Of a stretch of 64,000 bases of DNA, positions 35,209-43,965 are shown one piece after another (positions within the stretch are counted from its first letter, which is position 1; each line of letters starts with the position of its first letter). Where the stretch lies: assembly GCF_010731655.1 (NCBI RefSeq), contig NZ_AP022619.1, positions 1,984,001 to 2,048,000 on the forward strand, read 5' to 3'. This DNA is from Mycobacterium paraseoulense (GTDB lineage: Bacteria; Actinomycetota; Actinomycetes; Mycobacteriales; Mycobacteriaceae). A program made the translations under genes and the position numbers. The notes below the pieces were generated by a model, which saw only the letters and a program-made list of their open reading frames with translations, ran no database searches and was not told the origin of the DNA.

Positions 35209-36291
35209 GTGAGTTTCAACGGTACGAGTGTCGGGTTGGATGTGCACGCACTTTCGGTGGTTGCACATGCTGTCGACGAGAAAACGGGTCAAGTCGAGCG
35301 GGCACGGTTGTGTCCAGATCACGGCGAGATTCTTGGGTGGCTGCGCCAGTTGCGTGGTCCGGTACGCGTGGCCTATGAAGCCGGCCCCACTGGGTTTGGG
35401 TTGGCTCGGGCACTGGCCGAGGCCCAGATCGAATGCACGGTCGCAGCGCCGTCAAAATTGATCCGCCCGTCTGGGGATCGGGTCAAGACCGATGCCCGCG
35501 ATGCCGCGCATCTGACCCGGTTGCTGCGGCTGGGCGAGGTCAGCGCGGTCACCGTCCCAGAACGGGAGGTCGAAGCTGCCCGCGATCTGGTCCGTGCTCG
35601 TGAAGATGCCCGCGCTGATTTGATGCGGGTGCGTCATCGGCTTTCCAAACTGCTGCTGCGCCAGGGCCGGGTCTACTCGGGCGGACATGCCTGGAACGGC
35701 GTGCACGAGATTTGGTTGCGGCGGCAATGTTTCGACGACCCGCATACCGCGGCGGCCTTTGATCACCACTTCGATGCCGTTCTGAGCGCGACCGCGGCTC
35801 GAGACCGCCTCGACGAGCAGATCCTCGAGGTCGCGGCGTTGCCTCGGTATGCCGACATGGTGAACCGGCTGGGGTGTCTGCGCGGGATCTCGGCGTTAAC
35901 CGGGCTGGCCTTAGCGGTTGAGATCGGTGACTGGGACCGCTTCACCGGCTCCTCGATCGGCGCCTACGTGGGCTTGGTCCCCAGCGAGTACTCCTCGGGA
36001 ACCTCACGGGTGCAGGGATCGATCACCAAGGCCGGCAATGCCCACGTACGCAGACTGTTGATCGAGGCGGCCTGGCACCACCGCGCGGCCTACCGCAATC
36101 CTGGCCCCACAATGCGGGCCCGTTGGGCCAAGGTCACTCCTGCCCTCAAGGCACGCGGGCATGCCGGCAATCGCCGTCTGCATCAGCAGTGGTGCCGTTT
36201 CAACGAGCGCAAGAAGCCCCACGTGGTGGCCAACGTCGCCATCGCGCGTGAGTTAGCCGGCTGGTGCTGGTCGCTAGCGACGTTGGGCTAG
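35209..36291 (+). CDS. IS110-family transposase (DEDD type)
   Basis: 360 residues from GTG 35209 with AGGAGG 6 bp upstream. The N-terminal RuvC-like DEDD domain begins GTSVGLDVHALSVVAHAV and continues with YEAGPTGFGLARAL, a Glu-containing motif, and KTDARDAAHLTRLL with the paired Asp residues. The C-terminal Transposase_20 domain has LRGISALTGLALAVEIGDW and LVPSEYSSGTSRVQGSITKAGNAHVRRLL, including the serine region used in recombination. The protein appears complete and probably active. These enzymes work with a bridge RNA that recognises donor and target. Confidence 0.93.
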   Translation: MSFNGTSVGLDVHALSVVAHAVDEKTGQVERARLCPDHGEILGWLRQLRGPVRVAYEAGPTGFGLARALAEAQIECTVAAPSKLIRPSGDRVKTDARDAAHLTRLLRLGEVSAVTVPEREVEAARDLVRAREDARADLMRVRHRLSKLLLRQGRVYSGGHAWNGVHEIWLRRQCFDDPHTAAAFDHHFDAVLSATAARDRLDEQILEVAALPRYADMVNRLGCLRGISALTGLALAVEIGDWDRFTGSSIGAYVGLVPSEYSSGTSRVQGSITKAGNAHVRRLLIEAAWHHRAAYRNPGPTMRARWAKVTPALKARGHAGNRRLHQQWCRFNERKKPHVVANVAIARELAGWCWSLATLG

Positions 36292-36529
36292 AACCTCACC
36301 CGATGACTTGATCGGTATCGGCTTGGGTCACGGCGAGGTAAGCGAACCGACCTGCGTTACGGCTATGAGCAACAACGAGACTCAGAAACTCTCGGTGTGA
36401 CGCCCGCCCCTAGAGAGCAGCCACCGTTCGCGCCGAACCATCGTCTTGCGGTACCCAACCCGCGCATATCAGTCTGACACCACCGTCGTTGACCAACGAC
36501 CGCCGCAGACGCAGCTGACACCGATCAAC

Positions 36530-36564
36530 GAAAGCCGCCCCGGCGCCAAACCGGGGCGGCTTTC
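36530..36564. terminator. Intrinsic terminator, 14-bp perfect stem
   Basis: GAAAGCCGCCCCGG and CCGGGGCGGCTTTC pair fully around a 7-nt loop. The stem ends in a short T/A tract on either strand, so it could stop transcription both from the IS110 side and from the IS481/relaxase side. Confidence 0.8.
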
Positions 36565-36611
36565 ACCTGCCTATTGACAAACCGTGCCTACATATCAGCT
36601 GTACTCGGCCA

Positions 36612-37008
36612 TCAGGTTGGTCGCAGTCGGCTGATCGGGGGTCGCCCTTCGAGTGCGCTGTGGCGTCGTCGAGTGTTGTAGAGCTCGAGCCAGGGCGCAA
36701 GGGCGCAGGCCCGCTCGGCGTTGGAGCCGAAGACCTGGTGGTAGGCCCACTCGGTTTGCAGGGTGCGGTTGAACCTTTCCACCTTGCCGTGTTGCCATGG
36801 GCAGTGTGGCTTGATGAAGTTGTGTGTAGCTCCCAGTTGGGTGATAGCAGTGGCCACCTGGGTCGATCGGCGGTAACTGAAGTGGTTGTCGGTGAGCACT
36901 CGCTCGATACGCGAAATACCTTGTGCAGCAAAGTAGTCGGCAGCTCGGGTGAGAAAGCCCGCGCAGGTGGGCCCCTTCTCGTCGGGCAGGATCTCTGAGT
37001 ACGCCGCC
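36612..37008 (-). pseudogene. IS481/IS3-type transposase, C-terminal fragment
   Basis: About 130 residues of the integrase core: YSEILPDEKGPTCAGFLTRA, then the second catalytic Asp in RVLTDNHFSYR and the Glu in HGKVERFNRTLQTEWAY, ending RRRHSALEGRPPISRL. The N-terminal HTH and the first catalytic Asp are missing; the fragment is joined directly to the relaxase remnant near 37008. It cannot transpose on its own. The sequence of the remaining part is undamaged, suggesting a fairly recent event. Confidence 0.85.
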
Positions 37009-38331
37009 GGCGGCGCGCACATCCAGGCGCGCGCGGGGGTCGGTCGCGTCCACCAGGGCGAAAATGCGCTCCTCCTCGGTGATCACCGCGTCCACGGTGA
37101 ACATCTCATGGCCCTCACGGTGATGCGCCTGCCGAGGCGCGCTGATGCGCACCCCGACCATGTCGACGATCTGCTCGATCAGCGTGCGCGCATCCCCGGG
37201 CGCGTCCACTGGCAGCAGCGCACCCACCCACTCCACCAGGTCCGCGCGCGTGCACGCGGCCTTGTCGATCTCGGCGACCAGGCGCGCCAACCGCGCCCGA
37301 TCGGTCAACAGCCGCGGGGCCGCGCGCCGCTGGGCGCGCGCCGCCGCATGCGCTGCGCGGTCCAAGTGCAGACCCCGCGCATCAGCGCGCCACTGCGCTT
37401 TGAGCTCAGCCCACGACACTGATTCCGGCTTGGCGGACCGCGTCGCTTTCTGCGCGGCCGCCAACTGTTGCGCGCTCGGCGCCCCATCCACCAGCGCCAG
37501 GTTGTTGCGCGCCCACTCCCGCAACCGGCTGGAGCGCCGCGACCACGCCCGGATGCTCTCGTGTGGCACCGCGGCGATCTCGGCCATCCCGGTCAACGGG
37601 TCCACCGACGCCCACTCCACACCCAACTCGGCGTGCAACTCATGACGCAGCGTCGCCTGATACACGATGCCGGCAGCCTTGGCTTCGTGAAATAGCGACT
37701 TGGAATCCAGTGACACCAGCGCGCCGTCGGCGCGGGCCTGGCGGTTGGGCACAATCACGTGCGAGTGCAGATGCGGATCTCCACAGCGCGAGATTTCATG
37801 CTGATGGGCGATCGCCACCAAACCGGGCAACCGCTGCAAGTCCTTCCTGGCCGTGCGCGGGTTGTGCACGCGCGTGTATCCGGCATGTTGATGCAGATAA
37901 ATCATGGCCGCGCTGATCGCACGCGAATGGGCGGCCTGCATCGCTTTTTCGCCGGCGTCGTCGGTCAAGGCGCGAAGCAGCGACACACTCTTGGGCGCGG
38001 CAAAGGTCAAATCGAACCCGTGCACACTGCCCTTCGTAAAAGCCCGGCCCGCTTCGCGGTTGGGTGCGATCCCCTCATCCAGCCAGCGCCCCACCACCTC
38101 AGGATCGGCGATACCTCCGTCGATTGCACGCCAGTCCAGCCCGACGAGCTCCACGGTGCGGGCGGCGTCCCCGGCGATCAACCAGGTCGGCGCCCGAGTG
38201 TCGCCTTCCGAGTAATACTCCCCCAGCCCCCCATTGGCACGCTGGTGATCGACGGTGGCGTGTTCGGCCCGCCGGGCGGTGTCGTTGTAATAGTTGATGC
38301 TCCAACGCGATAGCCGCGAGATCGTCAACAC
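37009..38331 (-). pseudogene. MobF-family conjugative relaxase, N-terminal half only
   Basis: About 441 codons from GTG 38331. The TrwC/TraI-type relaxase domain is clear: LSRWSINYYNDTA with the catalytic tyrosines near residues 14-15, FTKGSVHGFDLTFAAPKSVS, and the metal-binding His cluster in DPHLHSHVIVPN near residues 187-191. Full MobF proteins continue with a helicase domain; here the frame runs into an IS481 fragment, so that half is lost. The nicking domain itself has no visible damage and could still be made. It indicates that a conjugative plasmid or ICE contributed this region. Confidence 0.85.
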
Positions 38332-38739
38332 TGGCGACCACCTCACAGCCTCCGCGAGCGAAACCAGCTGTAGCGGCTGGGATCTGGGGCTGGGCACCGC
38401 GCAGCCCCAGATCAGTATCGCACCCTTGTGCCAATGTGCCAGAGGTATTTGGGGGTGCCATGAATGGAAGTCCTTGTAATGACGTTGATTTGGGATAAGT
38501 TGGGAAGAGACTTGGATTCGGGATGGTAATTTTGAGATGTTTCTAGTACGCGTTGGGAAGTGTTGGAGTGCAGAGGTGTTGGGCATGTTGCTACGACGGT
38601 GCCCGATTGGGCGCTCCACGCGGCCGTTCGGGTTGGAACAGGTGGAGCAACTGGATAATCCGGTCGGACAACCACTTTGCGTTATCGTGGGCCAGTCAGC
38701 CTGGGCGCGCGCCAGCTCGACGTTCGCGACCGGGTGGCC
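38332..38739. other. Non-coding region upstream of the relaxase, possible oriT relic
   Basis: No gene is supported. The segment 38485-38570 is T/G-rich with repeated TTGGGA(A/T) units and is the AT-richest part nearby. MobF origins of transfer usually lie just upstream of the relaxase gene, so this is the place to look; no nic site can be named. Confidence 0.35.
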
Positions 38740-39047
38740 GAAAATTGCGCACAGAGGGGTGTGAATAGCGGCTTACAGTTACGGTATGCCGTTCACCGGT
38801 GAGCCGGCGTACAAAGTTCGCGAACCCGCCAACCTCAGCGAGCCACGATGACGAGCTCCACATCCAACGGCCGGGAGATGCTCACGGCCGGCCAAGTTCA
38901 CGAGTTAACGGGCCTGCGGGTCTGGAGCCTCCACGACCCACCCCCGTCGAGCGGCGCGGTTGGGCGCGAGAAAGAGCAAATCGTTCAGCCAAGGCGTGAC
39001 TTGGCATGACGGCCGCGCAACGCTCGTCATTACAGGGCGGTAACCCT

Positions 39048-39236
39048 ATGTCCGACCGACTGACATTGCGACAAGCGTCTGAGTACCTCAATATCCCAGT
39101 CAACACACTGCGCTGGTATCGAACGTGCGGAAGCGGTCCACTGTCGTATTCCCTTGGCGGCAAGGTGTTCTACGACAGGACCGACCTTGACGCTTGGGTG
39201 GCCACCGAGAAGGCGGCGACAGCGAGGGGTGGGTGA
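39048..39236 (+). CDS. Excisionase-like helix-turn-helix protein (copy of the gene at 46616)
   Basis: 62 residues from ATG 39048. LTLRQASEYLNIPVNTLRWYR is a MerR/excisionase winged HTH, followed by GGKVFYDRTDLDAWV. It differs at only five or six positions from its copy at 46616-46804, so selection or recent duplication has kept it intact although the linked integrase is truncated. Such proteins bind arms of attP and direct excision. It may still act in trans with the intact integrase. Confidence 0.85.
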   Translation: MSDRLTLRQASEYLNIPVNTLRWYRTCGSGPLSYSLGGKVFYDRTDLDAWVATEKAATARGG

Positions 39237-39238
39237 GC

Positions 39239-39552
39239 CTAGTCCGCCATGCGAGCGGCCTGATCCATTGCCTTCGCCAGGTTGTCGAAGTCGTCCGGCA
39301 GCATGTGACTGTAAACGTTCATCGTCGTCATCGGTGATCTGTGTCCCAAAAGCTTCTGAACCGTCACCACAGACGCGCCAGCGCTCAATGCCAACGATCC
39401 AGCGGTGTGCCGCAGGGTCTTTGGGCTGATGCCGGTTAGGCATGCCTCATCGGCTGCCCGGTCGAAACGCCACCGAAACCAGTCCAGCGGTGTCGGGCCG
39501 CCATCGTGATGTGGGAACAGGTACTCGGACGGGTCGCGGTCCCAAGCCATTT
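39239..39552 (-). pseudogene. Tyrosine integrase, C-terminal remnant
   Basis: About 103 residues matching the end of the integrase at 46807-48087: DPSEYLFPHHDGGP, the LRHTAGSLAL block, LLGHRSPMTTMNVYSH with the catalytic His, Arg and Tyr region. All N-terminal and core-binding parts are missing. It is cut at about 39552, where unrelated sequence begins. Not functional as a recombinase. Confidence 0.85.
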
Positions 39553-39601
39553 TGGTCGCGGTCCAGCGTCCACACCCCGTCAGCGACGTCGGCGACGATC
39601 T

Positions 39602-39805
39602 TCATCGCCGCCCAGCAGCCTTGTCGGTGTAGGCCTGGGCTGCTTGGGCTTTGGCCTCCGCTGAGGCGCGTTCTTCTCGCAGCTGGGCAACCGTGTGCTC
39701 GAACCGGCGAGTGCCAGCCGCGCTCAACAGGGTTACACCGTCCTTGAGCAGCGGCCCGAATCCTCCGACCCGGCCTGTGTCCCGCTGCACTACCTGGAAT
39801 GCCAA
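39602..39805 (-). CDS. Small hypothetical protein, possible fragment
   Basis: 67 residues. The C-terminal half (REERASAEAKAQAAQAY) is a likely coiled coil. No family recognised. It lies between an integrase remnant and a metabolic gene fragment, so it may itself be a remnant; the start is unsupported by a good ribosome site. Confidence 0.25.
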   Translation of the reverse strand: MAFQVVQRDTGRVGGFGPLLKDGVTLLSAAGTRRFEHTVAQLREERASAEAKAQAAQAYTDKAAGRR

Positions 39806-40127
39806 GCGGTTAGCTTGAACCGCGACTCCGTTGATGCCCGAGTACGCCGACTGGGAGCGCGCCGGCGCGCCGCCGCGTCATTTCTGGATTGCACCCCCTG
39901 GCGGGCCTCGACCAGCTTCTGGCCGGTCAGCACGCGCTGCGTTCTGACCACCATGTGCGCTCCCCATCAGCGCCGACGCGATCGAAGAAGCGATCTCCAT
40001 TCCCGCAATGCCGAGGAGATCGTCGCTTTCGGGCTGTACGGGGTCGCGCTGTCTCGTGCCTCGGGCCCCCGACCTGATCCGCGGGTACGAAGAGGTAAAG
40101 CTGCAAAACCTCCGTCGCTATGCACGC
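39806..40127. other. No recognisable gene
   Basis: A short leftward frame beginning MVVRTQRVLTGQKLVEARQG near 39952 is the only hint of coding sequence; it ends after about 50 codons and has no known relatives that I recognise. Confidence 0.35.
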
Positions 40128-40823
40128 TAGTCCCGCGCGCAATGCCGCCACTGCGAGCACCTGATTGACGGTCACGATCCCGGTACCGCCGATGCCGGCC
40201 AGAAATACGTTGTAATCACCTACGATCGGTGGATGTATGGGTTCGGGGACCTCTGGCGGAATCGGTAGCTCCGGAGCCGATTTGACCGTGGTCGACTCAG
40301 GGACTTCTACGGTGACAAACGACGGGCAGTTGCCGTCGAGGCACGTGTAGTCGGTGTTGCAGGTTGTCTGGTCGATCCGGGTCTTGCGACCCAGCTCCGT
40401 GTCGATCGGTTGTACGGAAAGACAATTGCTCTTTATTCCGCAATCGCCGCAACCTTCGCAAACCGCGTCGTTGATGAGCACACGGGTACGTCTAACCGGC
40501 AGCTTGCCGCGCTTGCGCTTGCGTCGCGCCTCGGCCGCGCAATGCTGGTCGTAGATCAGAACGGTGACGCCTTTGATTTCCCGAAGAACACGTTGGGCAT
40601 CATCGAGGCGGTCGCGATCCCACAGCAGCACGCCTTTGGGCAGCGGGGCGCCTGTGTACTTTTCGGGTTGTTCTGCGCAAACGATGATTTTGGTGACACC
40701 TTCGGCGAGGAGTTTGTGGGTGAGCTCGGGAACAGCCAGTCCTGCCTCAACGCTTTGGGCTCCGGTCATCGCAACGACAGAGTTGTAGAGGATCTTGTAC
40801 GTGATATTGACACCGGCAGCCAC
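40128..40823 (-). pseudogene. Indolepyruvate ferredoxin oxidoreductase family, internal fragment
   Basis: About 232 residues from the middle of a protein that is normally about 1,150 residues long. AAGVNITYKILYN opens the fragment. The ferredoxin-like domain has CEGCGDCGIKSNC and CNTDYTCLDGNC, which are [4Fe-4S] ligands, and GDYNVFLAGIGGTGIVTVNQVL starts the gamma domain. Both ends are missing: the left end meets unrelated DNA at about 40128 and the right end stops at 40823, next to a rightward gene. The intact enzyme decarboxylates aryl- or branched 2-oxo acids to acyl-CoA. Here it is scrap. Confidence 0.85.
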
Positions 40824-40834
40824 ACAAGAAGCTG

Positions 40835-41245
40835 TTGGCGCGCAAGACGGCTCCCAAGGGTGCGGCCATATTCATCGCTGACTGCTTAGCTCGTGACAGT
40901 TACTTGCTCACCAATAACAAGGCGCTGGACACGGCCGGTGAGCTGCTCGGCGTGGACAGCGGCCAGGCCGTGGGCAAGCTGGTGGCCGATCTGCCCGCCA
41001 ACGGCGACGGTCGCGCCCAGGTGATCATGCTGGCCCTGGTGCTGGGCGCGCTGGAATCGCGGACCCCCAAGGACGCCTGGCGCAACAGCGTCAGCGAATG
41101 GGGCCACCACATCGGCAGCGGCGAGTACCTGCGCTGGCTAGCGGAAAACGATTATCCACTGGCTCCCGTCGAGGAAATCGTGACCAAGGCCAAGGACGCT
41201 GAGCAGGTCTACGAGCAGCATTTGGCCGATGCGGTAAAGGAGTAG
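40835..41245 (+). CDS. Hypothetical plasmid-type protein, possibly the end of a ParB-like gene
   Basis: 136 residues from TTG 40835, with no convincing ribosome site, so the true N-terminus may have been lost at the junction with the preceding fragment. The sequence is Ala/Leu-rich with GRAQVIMLALVLGALESRTPKDAWRN and a charged helical tail. It reminds me of the C-terminal part of ParB-like proteins of mycobacterial plasmids, but the match is from memory and weak. Codon use is high-GC and the frame is undamaged. Confidence 0.45.
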   Translation: MARKTAPKGAAIFIADCLARDSYLLTNNKALDTAGELLGVDSGQAVGKLVADLPANGDGRAQVIMLALVLGALESRTPKDAWRNSVSEWGHHIGSGEYLRWLAENDYPLAPVEEIVTKAKDAEQVYEQHLADAVKE

Positions 41246-41994
41246 CACGACCGATAGGTGGGGTCAGGGCTGCGGTTCTGGCCCCACCTTTCGCGATTGC
41301 CCAACCGTTACTGGCCCGTCGCCGTCGTCACGCCTCCGATTCTTCGGCTTGGGGCAAATATGTTGTGCCTCCTGGTCATTCGATTGTGACCGGCCAGACC
41401 GCTACCTGCAAGGCGCCGGCCTCCGCGCTGCTGCGGGCCGGTGGGCTCGTGACCTTACCCCCGCACCGCTCGCTGACGCTCACTGGGAAAACTTCACGCC
41501 TGGGCCTTGCACTCCGCGGCCCATTGGCCGGTCCACATCGTGCATGCCAAAAGGCAAAAATAATGGCGGCAATGACAGGAAAGAGAGGCTGATGGCTGGC
41601 CGGACGCAATTTATTACCCAGGCCCGGTTGCGCATGGTGAATGCGCAGCAAGAGTGAATGTAAGAGCATGACCTTATTGTTCTTCCGCAACGATTACCGC
41701 GAGATCGCGTGGGGTGCGAATCACCATGAATCATCGAGTAGTGCCGGCTCACCATTGACCGGCCGCATCGGGGCATCCGCCGCGTCAATAACGCTGGTAG
41801 CACGCCGGTGAAGGAGCATGGAGACACCACGAGACAGGGCGGATGGAGACGAGCGAATACCTCTGGGCAATCGCAGCCAAGAACTGTCCAAAATTGTTCG
41901 CAATTCCTTTCTTCCGACTATGGCATAAGGCTAATCACCGCAGTAATATTTAATTACCAGACGCAGCAACCACCATTTGCGAAGGAGGCTACTA
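41246..41994. other. 750-bp stretch without a recognisable gene
   Basis: Short frames on both strands overlap each other and have no motifs. The last 150 bp before 41995 are AT-rich and probably contain the NrdH-like promoter. Confidence 0.5.
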
Positions 41995-42225
41995 ATGTCC
42001 CCGATCACGGTTTATGCAAGGCCGGCCTGCGTGCAGTGCAACGCGACTGTCAAAGCATTCGATAAAGCGGGCATCTCCTACGAGAAAATTGATGTCAACG
42101 AGAATCCCGAAGCCCGCGACTATGTGCTCAGTTTGGGCTATCTGGCCCTCCCAGTGGTGTATGTCTCCCCCACAGTGCATTGGGCGGGTTTCCGTCCCGA
42201 TCGCGTGGCCGACCTCGCCGCCTAA
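41995..42225 (+). CDS. nrdH: NrdH-type glutaredoxin-like redoxin
   Basis: 76 residues from ATG 41995, with a strong AAGGAGG 6 bp upstream. The active site is CVQC at residues 11-14 (YARPACVQCNATVKAF), and the fold's GYLALPVVYV and HWAGFRPDRV segments give the NrdH signature. NrdH supplies electrons to class Ib ribonucleotide reductase, but no nrdI/E/F genes are here; plasmid- and phage-borne copies are common in mycobacteria. The gene lies in the plasmid-like region, so it is probably an accessory copy. Symbol by family. Confidence 0.85.
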   Translation: MSPITVYARPACVQCNATVKAFDKAGISYEKIDVNENPEARDYVLSLGYLALPVVYVSPTVHWAGFRPDRVADLAA

Positions 42226-42257
42226 GCCCCAACCCGCGACCCGAAAGACTCACCCCC

Positions 42258-42530
42258 ATGTACACCGACGCCGCGCTCGGGCAAGCAGTCGAAGAGATCG
42301 CCGAACTGGACCGAATCGAGCGAATCGGTGAAACCCGAAGCCATCTGCTCGCCCACATCTCCGCCGCCGTCAAAGCCCTGCAAAACGCCACCCACACTCT
42401 TGAGCAGTTGCGCAGCAACAGCGTCTACGACGTCGAGTTCGCGGACGGCCGCGACGGACGCGATGTCGCCACCTTCCTCGACGACAGCATCCGCAACACC
42501 CGCGCCGCTTATGCCGTGGTGCACACATGA
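42258..42530 (+). CDS. Hypothetical helical protein, 90 residues
   Basis: ATG 42258, 32 bp after the NrdH-like gene. Mostly alpha-helical with heptad-like spacing (LGQAVEEIAELDRIERIG, SHLLAHISAAVKALQ). No family recognised. The stop is at the edge of a rearrangement that also cut the DUF4226 gene, so the C-terminus may be shortened. Probably co-transcribed with the NrdH-like gene. Confidence 0.5.
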   Translation: MYTDAALGQAVEEIAELDRIERIGETRSHLLAHISAAVKALQNATHTLEQLRSNSVYDVEFADGRDGRDVATFLDDSIRNTRAAYAVVHT

Positions 42531-43848
42531 CCGGGTCACGACTCTTGAATTGCGCGATTTGACCGGGCACCAAATGGCTCGGATCGGCAGGGGCGGTCAC
42601 CGGTGTTCCCGGGGGCGGCAACTCCACGTGGGCCTGCTTCCACCCATCGCTGACCGTCGCCCCGTTGAGCACCGCCCGCACCGCGGCAGCGTGTTGGGCC
42701 GTGGTCGCTGTCACCGGAGAGCCATCGGGCATCTGTACCACCCGGCTCGGGTCAGCGCCTACGCTGGCCGGCACAGCAGCCGGCGGGGCCGGCTGTGTGC
42801 CCGGCTGCGGCTGCGGTTGAGTCGTACCCGCCGGCTGCGTCGGCGCGTTCTTATCGCCGACGCCGTCCTTGCCGGCTGACGCGGCGCTGTTCTTGGCGCC
42901 ATCGCCATCACCCATGCCGTGCGACCCGTCTTCGAAATCGTCGGACTTGCCGTGGTCGTGGCCGTCGCCGTCTTTAAATCCGTCACCCCCGCCCTGGCCG
43001 GCCAAACCACTCGCCAGTGGGCCCAACGCGCCCAGCGCGTCCATCGGCAAGGATCCTGCAGCGCCACCCAGCGCGCCAGGAATCGACCCTAGCCCCGCCA
43101 TCGCCGGGCCCAACATCGACAGCGGATCGCCCAGGCCCGCCCCGCCAAGCCCGCTCAGCCCGGCCAGCGGATCAGTCAGCCCGCCCGGACCGGCACCTGT
43201 GGTGGTTCCCCCCGCCCCGCCGTCACCACCGCCACTGCCGCCGCCATCACCGCTGGTGTCAACACCGCCCCCATCACCACCCGCGGCGATGCCTGCGTTG
43301 CCCCGGTCCTTCGAATGGCCTCCGCCGGCGCTGTCGCGGTACTCATCACCGAGCGCGGCAAGCAGCTCAGCCTGCTTCTTACTCTCCACTTTGGAGCTGT
43401 CCAGCAGTTGTTGAATTTGGGCGAGCTGACCGTCCAAGAACTGGTTAAACAGCCCCATCGCATGCGGATCATTGGCCATTTGCGGGTCAGACGTCAGCGC
43501 GCGGCGCGCCGTCTCGATGCTGCCGATGATCGCGCCGATTTTGGAACGAGTGTCGTCGTTGGCGGCGAAAATTTGTTTGAGCAAGCCGGCCAGCTTGTCA
43601 TCGGTCTGGGTGAGCGCGCCGCTGGCCTGCTGATAAGTAGTTCCGGCGTGATCGACGCCCCGCTGTAACCCGCTGGGGCCGTTCGGCACCGGCAGAGCCG
43701 GCCCCCACGGCGGCGCCCCGGCCGGCGGCGCTGGCAGCACCTGCCGGGGCGGCCCATCAAACTCATCGCCACCCTCACCGTCGTCATCACCGCCGAAGAT
43801 CCCCGTCAGGTCGTCGAACAGGTCATCCAAGACGTCGAATAAGCCCAT
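42370..43848 (-). CDS. DUF4226-type protein linked to mycobacterial plasmids, C-terminus replaced
   Basis: The native part runs from ATG 43848 to about 42540: an acidic N-terminus (MGLFDVLDDLFDDLTGIFGG), a helical WXG100-like section, a Gly/Pro/Asp-rich linker and a domain ending HLVPGQIAQFKSRD. Related proteins normally continue with a short LDGQL-type end; here the frame enters antisense of the upstream hypothetical gene and reads a Cys/Arg-rich tail. DUF4226 proteins occur next to type VII secretion genes on mycobacterial plasmids. The tail is probably an artefact of a deletion, so function is doubtful. Confidence 0.7.
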   Translation of the reverse strand: MGLFDVLDDLFDDLTGIFGGDDDGEGGDEFDGPPRQVLPAPPAGAPPWGPALPVPNGPSGLQRGVDHAGTTYQQASGALTQTDDKLAGLLKQIFAANDDTRSKIGAIIGSIETARRALTSDPQMANDPHAMGLFNQFLDGQLAQIQQLLDSSKVESKKQAELLAALGDEYRDSAGGGHSKDRGNAGIAAGGDGGGVDTSGDGGGSGGGDGGAGGTTTGAGPGGLTDPLAGLSGLGGAGLGDPLSMLGPAMAGLGSIPGALGGAAGSLPMDALGALGPLASGLAGQGGGDGFKDGDGHDHGKSDDFEDGSHGMGDGDGAKNSAASAGKDGVGDKNAPTQPAGTTQPQPQPGTQPAPPAAVPASVGADPSRVVQMPDGSPVTATTAQHAAAVRAVLNGATVSDGWKQAHVELPPPGTPVTAPADPSHLVPGQIAQFKSRDPVMCAPRHKRRGCCGCCRRGRWRHRVRRGRPRTRRRRRCCCATAQECGWRFAGL

Positions 43849-43965
43849 GGCGCGCCCGAATCCCCTCTACACGCAGGTCGCTGCGCAAAACGCTACCGCC
43901 GCCTGCTGGCGCTATGCGACGGTCGCGCCCAACCGATTTCGACCCATGCTGCTCCTACGAGGTCC

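Larger units (their letters stand above)
35100..36564 (+). mobile_element. IS110-family insertion sequence (ends approximate)
   Basis: One transposase gene with non-coding flanks on both sides, about 100 bp on the left and 240 bp on the right. No terminal inverted repeats or target duplication are evident, as expected for IS110. The left flank has the hairpin GAGGCC-GAA-GGCCTC at 35112-35126; the right flank ends in a 14-bp-stem terminator. IS110 elements carry a bridge RNA in a non-coding end; either flank could encode it. Exact ends need comparison with other copies. Confidence 0.6.
38740..39552. repeat. Excisionase-integrase module, diverged truncated copy
   Basis: About 810 bp homologous to 46312-47120: same order (leader, excisionase on plus, integrase 3' end on minus) and roughly 85-90 percent identity by eye. 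This copy stops abruptly inside the integrase at about 39552. Confidence 0.8.

Noticed and set aside
36595..37008. Continuation of the relaxase reading frame beyond 37008
   Set aside because: The sequence there encodes an IS481 transposase fragment in another frame; the relaxase frame is only fortuitously open.
42370..42535. Cys/Arg-rich C-terminal domain of the DUF4226 protein
   Set aside because: It is the antisense reading of the small gene at 42258-42530 and follows a clear loss of family similarity.
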